A DNA stretch of 64,000 bases from Aquibacillus rhizosphaerae (GTDB taxonomy: Bacteria; Bacillota; Bacilli; Bacillales; Amphibacillaceae): the NCBI RefSeq assembly GCF_030282825.1, contig NZ_JASTZU010000037.1, positions 142,395-206,394 of the forward strand. The letters run 5' to 3'. Below, in pieces: positions 58,771 to 64,000 of the stretch (position 1 is the first letter of the stretch; the number at the start of each line of letters is the position of its first letter). A program made the position numbers and the translations under genes. Below the pieces are notes generated by a model. It worked only from the letters and a program-made list of their open reading frames with translations, was not told the origin of the DNA and did not search any database.

Positions 58771-60009
58771 TTAGGATTGATCAATTTGAACAGTGACCGT
58801 TTCTAATTCTAACTGTACTTCAATATTATCCGGCCCATCTATATCAACCGGTATTTGATGTTCTCCTTCTTCTAAGCCATCTAAATCAATAGATAATTGA
58901 AAGTCATTGTTCGTCAGCTGTGCCATCACATCTTCTAAACCAGTAGCTATGACATCCATTTGACTTTCTTCTGGGCTGATAAAAGTAACAGTTAAATCAT
59001 TTACTAGATTATCCACTTCAATTGGAACATCTTCAAATGTCTGTTCAACAGTTTTGTCTACTTCGATTGTTACCGTTATTGTTTGAATATTCATTTTTCT
59101 GCTATCAGCTGGTGCAATTAATTCTACTTCTAGTGTAGTATCCTCTGTAATTTCAGATAGGTCAATTGCTTCTGTAGCTACAGACTCTAAATCTTGAAGA
59201 ACCGAATCTGAAGCAAATACCTGAACTACTTCTGGTTCAGTTGTAATTGTATTGATGGTGATATCTTCTTGCGCTTCTCCCGTAGTCTCTACCTGAATTG
59301 GCACTGTTTTGTTAGGGTCATTAATATCGACTGATACATTCACGGTGGATGGTTCAATACGGACACTAAGTTCATTCCCTTGGCTATCGTAAACTTTAAC
59401 AGGAACTTCTCTATTTTCAATTGGCTCGTCCGCATTACTTACATCAACGAACGCGTTGACAGACGCGATCGTATCTACCACACTCTTTGCACTTGTAATT
59501 GTAACTGTTGATGGTTGAACTGTTGCTTCACCTAACTCAAAACCAGTTGCAATATCATTCTCATTAGTATAACCAACAGTTACTTCAAATTCCTGTGTAG
59601 CTCTTTCTTCAATGGTAACTTCAATTTCCTCAGGCTCAATATACACCTGTAAACTATCTGGGATACCTGAAGACTCAATGGGAACCATGTGAGTTCCAGA
59701 CTCAAGGCCTTCTAGGTTAACAAACAAATCGAAATTCATTTGTGTAGCAGTCGATGTGACAACTCCCGCAGATCCTTGTAAATCCACTGAAACCGTTTCT
59801 GGAACGCCGCTAACTGCAAATTTCTCCTGGTCTATTACTATATCAACAGGTACATTGTCAATGGTTTGCGTTTCTTCAGATCCACCGAAGAATGGCGGGT
59901 CTGTTCTTTCTGAACTACTTTCATCAAGGCTAACGGCTGTGAAAAGCAAAATCGCTAAGGCCAAGGACACTAGACGAATAACCCATGGCTTTTTTAACAA
60001 TTCATCCAT
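58771..60009 (-). CDS. cdaR: CdaR (YbbR-domain) regulator of diadenylate cyclase
   Basis: 412-residue extracytoplasmic protein with one N-terminal TM (about 10-30) and about four YbbR beta domains (repeats around 48, 140, 225, 310). Binds and modulates CdaA. Its ATG overlaps the cdaA stop by 8 nt, implying coupled translation. Confidence 0.94.
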   Translation of the reverse strand: MDELLKKPWVIRLVSLALAILLFTAVSLDESSSERTDPPFFGGSEETQTIDNVPVDIVIDQEKFAVSGVPETVSVDLQGSAGVVTSTATQMNFDLFVNLEGLESGTHMVPIESSGIPDSLQVYIEPEEIEVTIEERATQEFEVTVGYTNENDIATGFELGEATVQPSTVTITSAKSVVDTIASVNAFVDVSNADEPIENREVPVKVYDSQGNELSVRIEPSTVNVSVDINDPNKTVPIQVETTGEAQEDITINTITTEPEVVQVFASDSVLQDLESVATEAIDLSEITEDTTLEVELIAPADSRKMNIQTITVTIEVDKTVEQTFEDVPIEVDNLVNDLTVTFISPEESQMDVIATGLEDVMAQLTNNDFQLSIDLDGLEEGEHQIPVDIDGPDNIEVQLELETVTVQIDQS

Positions 60010-60823
60010 TCTTTTTCCCCCTCCAACTCCAGCTTTTTGACGTAGGGGCTTTATATTTAAATTCTAACTCTTTTCGTAATAATTCGATAAGTTTATCCTG
60101 GTCTAAATCTCTATGTAATTCACCATTCTTTGTACATGAAATTTGCCCTGTCTCTTCAGAAACAACAATCGTCAATGCATCTGTTACTTCACCAATCCCC
60201 ATGGCTGCTCGGTGTCTAGTTCCTAACTCTTTAGAAATAAAAGGACTTTCTGAAAGAGGTAAGTAACATGCTGCTGCGACAATTTGATCTTGCTTAATTA
60301 TTACTGCACCATCATGAAGGGGTGTATTGGGTATAAATATATTTGTTAGCAATTCATTAGTTAATTTACCATGAATAGGAATTCCCGTCTCGACGTAATC
60401 CCCCATTGCTGTTTCTCTTTCAATTGTAATTAATGCACCAATTCTTCGTTTAGCCATATAATTACACGATTTAACGATAGCTTCGATAGATTGATGAAGG
60501 CTTTCTTCTTCAGAATTACTGTTTCTTGAGAAAAAGCTACCTCTTCCTATTTGCTCTAACGCCCTTCTTAATTCAGGCTGGAAAAGAATAATAATACCAA
60601 GAAAACCCCACATTATTACTTGCCATATAATCATCTGTACCGTTCGTAATTCAAAAACAATACTGACTAGATATAATCCAAGTACTACAAATATTCCCCT
60701 TAATAACTGAAAGGCTTTCGTACCTCTTATTAACATGAGTAATTTATATAATACGTACCAGACAAGCGCTATATCTAGTCCTATACGTAATAGATTTAAG
60801 ACATTTAGTTCCCCATCAAACAT
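60002..60823 (-). CDS. cdaA: Diadenylate cyclase CdaA (DisA_N domain)
   Basis: 273-residue membrane enzyme making c-di-AMP, the essential regulator of potassium, osmolyte and wall homeostasis. Three N-terminal TM helices (about 12-78) and a cyclase domain with LHDGAVII (DGA) and GTRHRAAMG (RHR) catalytic motifs. First gene of cdaA-cdaR-glmM; its complex with CdaR and GlmM is known in Bacilli. Confidence 0.97.
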   Translation of the reverse strand: MFDGELNVLNLLRIGLDIALVWYVLYKLLMLIRGTKAFQLLRGIFVVLGLYLVSIVFELRTVQMIIWQVIMWGFLGIIILFQPELRRALEQIGRGSFFSRNSNSEEESLHQSIEAIVKSCNYMAKRRIGALITIERETAMGDYVETGIPIHGKLTNELLTNIFIPNTPLHDGAVIIKQDQIVAAACYLPLSESPFISKELGTRHRAAMGIGEVTDALTIVVSEETGQISCTKNGELHRDLDQDKLIELLRKELEFKYKAPTSKSWSWRGKKNG

Positions 60824-60991
60824 GGTGACACAACCTTCTATCCATTAGATTCCTCTTCCTATCAATAAAATAGTGACTTTATACATTATAGCATATATTC
60901 ACATTAATCCGTAATGGTATCATTTGTATTGATATAACAATCTTTTTGGATGATATATTGTTCTTGTAGAAAACCATATGCTAAAAATATT

Positions 60992-61027
60992 AAAACCTTT
61001 GTTACATTAATCGGCAACAAAGGTTTT
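60992..61027 (-). terminator. Terminator of sigW-rsiW
   Basis: AAAACCTTTGTT/AACAAAGGTTTT 12-bp stem after the rsiW stop. Confidence 0.88.
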
Positions 61028-61036
61028 ATTTATACT

Positions 61037-61651
61037 CTATTTATTGGTAAATGCAAAGAGATTTTTTGTTATGTCCTTAATATGGTACCACATCCATTCG
61101 AAAACCTGATTCACTTGTTCAATTTCTCCGCTAATTTCCCCTGCAGATGCCATAAGATGCTCCCCATTAATAATGACAACATTGCCATTGACTGATCCAT
61201 CTATTTTCAAGTTACCATTTTTCACTACTAAATCTCCATCAACAGTCACACCTTCAGGAACAATAACTGTATCTTCTTGTATAATCAAATTCTTATCTTT
61301 AGAAACTGATAGTTGGCTATCTTGGTCCCATGCTGAGAAAACACTACTAAACATAAAGATAAAGAAAATTGCAGCAGCTGTAATAACAGGATGAGCTTTA
61401 AACCACCTCATATAACCAACTCTTTTCTTTTCTTTAGGAAGGCTAGCCATTACTTTTTCAGTGAAATTTGAAGATGGTTGCAATTCACTACTACTCTTAA
61501 GCAGGGTAGTGGTACGTTTCAATTCATGAAAATGTTTTTGGCATGACTGACATGAATGCAAATGGGAGCGCAATAGGTTCTCATCTGTTCTAGTTAATTC
61601 TCCATCCAGGTATTTATGCATTAGGTTAATAAACTGCTTATTACAACTCAT
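61037..61651 (-). CDS. rsiW: Anti-sigma-W factor RsiW
   Basis: 204-residue single-pass protein holding sigma W inactive. Zinc anti-sigma motif His30-x3-Cys34-x2-Cys37 (SHLHSCQSC), TM at about 88-108, extracytoplasmic C-terminal part that sheds on regulated proteolysis. ATG 61651 is 10 nt after AAAGGAG; GTG 61660 is too near. 15 nt after sigW. Confidence 0.95.
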   Translation of the reverse strand: MSCNKQFINLMHKYLDGELTRTDENLLRSHLHSCQSCQKHFHELKRTTTLLKSSSELQPSSNFTEKVMASLPKEKKRVGYMRWFKAHPVITAAAIFFIFMFSSVFSAWDQDSQLSVSKDKNLIIQEDTVIVPEGVTVDGDLVVKNGNLKIDGSVNGNVVIINGEHLMASAGEISGEIEQVNQVFEWMWYHIKDITKNLFAFTNK

Positions 61652-61666
61652 TTGATTCACACTCCT

Positions 61667-62230
61667 TTATACACGACGAAGCCTTTTCCGAAGTGCTTCT
61701 CTCCCTCTGTGAATTCTAGTTTTAACTGTACCGACTGGTATGCTTAGAATCTCACTAATTTCTGCTAAAGAAAGTTCATCTACAAACCGCAAAGCAATCA
61801 CACTTCGATATTTAGTGGGTAATTGCATAATCTCTTGCTGAATATAGGATTGTAGTTCAAGGCTCTCTACTTCTTCTTCTGGTAACAGTTGTTCAGCTGG
61901 AAGTTGAGAATACATGTCTAATCCATCGGTTCCTTTTACTTCGGCATCAAGAAAGTAGTCCGGTTTCTTTTTTCTAATTCGGTCAATTGAAATATTAGTT
62001 GCAATTCGATACAACCATGTTGAAAATTTCCTCTTATCATCAAAAGAATGAATATTAACATAAGCTCTAATAAAAGTTTCTTGTGCTAAATCTTCTGCTT
62101 CATGCGCATTGCCAATTACACGAAAACAAATTTGGTATACTTTATTTTGATAAAAGGTAACTACATCTTCAAATGCAGATTGATCGCCTTTTTTTACTTG
62201 TTTTATTATTTCTTTTATTTTCGTCTCCAT
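61667..62230 (-). CDS. sigW: ECF sigma factor SigW
   Basis: 187-residue ECF sigma factor for envelope and antimicrobial stress. Region 2 (EAEDLAQETFIRAY, KFSTWLYRIATN) and region 4 (LSLAEISEILSIPVGTVKTRIHRGREALR). GGAGG before ATG. Autoregulated: its own promoter has the sigma-W sequence. Confidence 0.97.
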   Translation of the reverse strand: METKIKEIIKQVKKGDQSAFEDVVTFYQNKVYQICFRVIGNAHEAEDLAQETFIRAYVNIHSFDDKRKFSTWLYRIATNISIDRIRKKKPDYFLDAEVKGTDGLDMYSQLPAEQLLPEEEVESLELQSYIQQEIMQLPTKYRSVIALRFVDELSLAEISEILSIPVGTVKTRIHRGREALRKRLRRV

Positions 62231-62267
62231 ATCTATATACCTCCGCTATAATTGCGGTCATCTCTTA

Positions 62268-62294
62268 TACGAGTGACACTATCTTGAGGTTTCA
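62268..62294 (-). promoter_or_regulatory. Sigma-W promoter of sigW-rsiW
   Basis: TGAAAC-N17-CGTA on the minus strand, with T/A-rich sequence before it, the hallmark of sigma W autoregulation. Confidence 0.9.
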
Positions 62295-62391
62295 TTTTTT
62301 TTATGTTTTTTAACATAAAAAAAGAAAATGTTTAATTCATTGACCATTTGGGTATTTATATAAAGATATTATAACAGTTCAGGAGGTCCTC

Positions 62392-62565
62392 ATGGATAAA
62401 AAACTCTATCTTTTACAGAAAATAGAAAATTGTCGTAATGAGATGATCGAATTAACAAGCGAAAAAGATTTAACATCAGAAGCAGTCATCAATGCTAGCA
62501 TCCGTTTAGATGGTCTATTGAATGAGCTTGAAAAAATAACTAGTGATGAAATAGTTTATAGCTAG
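62392..62565 (+). CDS. Spo0E-like small protein
   Basis: 57 residues forming a two-helix hairpin (KKLYLLQKIENCRNEMIEL; SEAVINASIRLDGLLNEL), the shape of Spo0E-family aspartyl-phosphate phosphatases that dephosphorylate Spo0A. The catalytic SQELD motif is SIRLD here: the Ser, Leu and Asp are kept, Gln and Glu are not. CAGGAGG 5-10 nt before ATG. Divergent from sigW. Confidence 0.75.
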   Translation: MDKKLYLLQKIENCRNEMIELTSEKDLTSEAVINASIRLDGLLNELEKITSDEIVYS

Positions 62566-62796
62566 TAGAAACCATTAATAATTCGATTGACTATAAATTT
62601 ATGATTTTTTATTAAAACAGTTTCTAGAAGCAACATATTTTTTGCTGTTCTTTCTCTAAAATCATAAACAGTAGCCTACCAAGACGTATATCTATTCCTT
62701 TTCCTTTGTTATTTTGTTAAATTTCTTAAAGTAAAACGAGTTAATATGCGTTATCACATGTAGTATATATCCTCACTATACAATCTATATAATACA

Positions 62797-62838
62797 AAAA
62801 AGGATTAAATAAGCATACTATGCATATTCAATCCTTTT
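62797..62838 (-). terminator. Terminator of the rRNA-tRNA operon
   Basis: AAAAGGATT/AATCCTTTT arms with an inner GCATA/TATGC pairing and T-run on the minus strand. Nothing else seen in 62566-62852. Confidence 0.8.
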
Positions 62839-62852
62839 ATTTATGTTATGTA

Positions 62853-62928
62853 TGGTGGAGCCTAGCGGGATCGAACCGCTGACCTCCTGCGTGCAAAGCA
62901 GGCGCTCTCCCAGCTGAGCTAAGGCCCC
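62853..62928 (-). tRNA. tRNA-Ala (TGC)
   Basis: Cloverleaf with anticodon TGC, GGTTCGATCC T-arm, CCA encoded. Confidence 0.97.
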
Positions 62929-63069
62929 ATAATTTTTAATAAGAGAGGGAAGACAAAATAGCTTCTGTGACTTCTATGTTGATAAGGTAATATTTTACAC
63001 AGCTTTCCTTATGCAAATTTCTCTATTAAAAATATATTAAAATTCTGTCAGGATTTAAGTGATGTTTGA

Positions 63070-63142
63070 TGAGCCATGAAGGACTTGAACCTTCGACCCT
63101 CTGATTAAAAGTCAGATGCTCTACCGACTGAGCTAATGGCTC
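63070..63142 (-). tRNA. tRNA-Lys (TTT)
   Basis: Anticodon loop CTTTTAA; acceptor GAGCCAT/ATGGCTC. The 3' end reads TCA, so CCA is not encoded. Confidence 0.97.
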
Positions 63143-63148
63143 ATTATA

Positions 63149-63223
63149 TGGCTGGGCCAGCTGGATTCGAACCAGCGCATGACGGTACCAAAAACCGTTG
63201 CCTTACCGCTTGGCTATGGCCCA
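63149..63223 (-). tRNA. tRNA-Gln (TTG)
   Basis: Anticodon loop TTTTGGT, acceptor TGGGCCA/TGGCCCA, CCA encoded. Confidence 0.97.
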
Positions 63224-63269
63224 ATAAAAAATAGTGCGTAAAATCTGCACTGATTAATTGATGGGTTAA

Positions 63270-63355
63270 TGGTGGAGGGAGTAGGACTCGAACCTACGAA
63301 CCCGATGGGAGCGGATTTACAGTCCGCCGCGTTTGGCCAACTTCGCTATCCCTCC
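63270..63355 (-). tRNA. tRNA-Tyr (GTA)
   Basis: Long variable arm, anticodon GTA, CCA encoded; 86 nt. Confidence 0.97.
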
Positions 63356-63401
63356 ATATACAAGTGATAATCACCCATGTAATACATATGAAACTAATTA
63401 C

Positions 63402-63477
<76 letters not shown>

Positions 63478-63480
63478 AAA

Positions 63481-63556
63481 TGGTGGAGGATGCAGGGCTC
63501 GAACCTGCGACCCCCTGCTTGTAAGGCAGGTGCTCTCCCAGCTGAGCTAATCCTCC
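63481..63556 (-). tRNA. tRNA-Val (TAC)
   Basis: Anticodon loop CTTACAA, acceptor GGAGGAT/ATCCTCC, CCA encoded. Confidence 0.97.
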
Positions 63557-63592
63557 ATTTGCAGAAAATACGTTTAAGACTATTCATTTAAG

Positions 63593-63667
63593 TGGTGACC
63601 CGTACGGGATTCGAACCCGTGATACCGCCGTGAAAGGGCGGTGTCTTAACCACTTGACCAACGGGCC
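63593..63667 (-). tRNA. tRNA-Glu (TTC)
   Basis: Anticodon loop CTTTCAC, acceptor GGCCCGT/ACGGGTC, CCA encoded. Confidence 0.97.
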
Positions 63668-63685
63668 ATATATTCATATTCACAG

Positions 63686-63759
<74 letters not shown>

Positions 63760-63762
63760 AAA

Positions 63763-63837
63763 TGGCTCCACAGGTAGGATTCGAACCTACGACCGATCGG
63801 TTAACAGCCGATAGCTCTACCACTGAGCTACTGTGGA
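63763..63837 (-). tRNA. tRNA-Asn (GTT)
   Basis: Anticodon loop CTGTTAA, acceptor TCCACAG/CTGTGGA, CCA encoded. First tRNA after the 5S gene. Confidence 0.97.
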
Positions 63838-63905
63838 ATAATATCAAACTAATAAAATAATTGTTAGTTTGCTTCACAAAGCTTCATGCTGTAAATAATG
63901 TTTCG

Positions 63906-64000
63906 GCCTAGCGGCGTCCTACTCTCGCAGGGGCAAAGCCCCAACTACCATGGGCGCTGGAGAGCTTAACTGCTGTGTTCGGCATGGGAACAGGTGTGGC
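63906..64000 (-). rRNA. rrf: 5S ribosomal RNA (3' part; 5' end beyond window)
   Basis: Minus strand shows typical 5S blocks: CCCATGCCGAACACAG, GTTAAGC, GCGAGAGTAGGACG and the 3' GCCGCTAGGC. It marks the end of an rRNA operon whose 23S and 16S lie outside. Confidence 0.95.

Overview
The window is AT-rich chromosomal DNA from an aerobic, spore-forming Bacillaceae member. The gene set and protein similarity fit the Oceanobacillus/Virgibacillus type of halotolerant bacilli. Supporting markers are a glmS ribozyme, sigW-rsiW, cdaA-cdaR-glmM, des-desK-desR, csoR-copA-copZ, cypC, a Spo0E-like protein, ydaT with a sigma-B-like promoter, and a 5S rRNA followed by a nine-tRNA cluster. The genus call is an inference from remembered homologues, not a search.

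Layout. 1-12 kb: a 5'-truncated class A penicillin-binding protein with a 39-bp repeat tail, a CstA carrier, a hemerythrin-like protein, a DnaA-box cluster, an MBL hydrolase, an MFS exporter, AIM24, a YutJ-type NADH dehydrogenase, and an RpiR regulator divergent from a GH4 6-phospho-beta-glucosidase. 12-16 kb: the cold/membrane-fluidity circuit des-desK-desR, interrupted by an inverted-repeat-bounded structured element. 16-23.4 kb: nucleoside salvage in two units (nupC-pdp and xapX-deoB-pupG-cdd-deoC) with a GntR regulator. A shared GTTRGACGTCYAAC-type site lies at both promoters. 23.5-27 kb: an arsenic operon arsA-arsR-arsC-arsD ending in a HesB-like gene whose conserved cysteine codon is an in-frame TGA followed by a SECIS-like hairpin. 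27-36 kb: azoreductase, Fur-boxed ferredoxin-NADP reductase, cypC, small hypotheticals, and fructose PTS with its DeoR regulator but no fruK. 36-49 kb: MocR/GNAT pair, ydaT, a BCCT carrier, the copper operon, and a TetR-ABC exporter unit with matching operators. 49-63 kb: a start-less ORF, a lectin-pectate lyase, ribozyme-controlled glmS, a two-component system with VTC and DUF4956 genes, then glmM-cdaR-cdaA and sigW-rsiW. 62.8-64 kb: the distal end of an rRNA operon.

How the genes work together. glmM and glmS supply glucosamine phosphates for the wall, next to c-di-AMP synthesis (cdaA/cdaR) and the envelope-stress sigma W, with a PBP1A elsewhere in the window. The deo genes bring in nucleosides and split them to bases and pentose phosphates. 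The ars and cop operons handle soft-metal stress.

Most promising items: the candidate selenocysteine-containing HesB-like protein in the arsenic operon; the VTC-DUF4956-two-component block inserted between glmM and glmS with its own direct-repeat promoter; the leader ORF that reads through the glmS ribozyme; and the self-contained GntR/nucleoside regulon.
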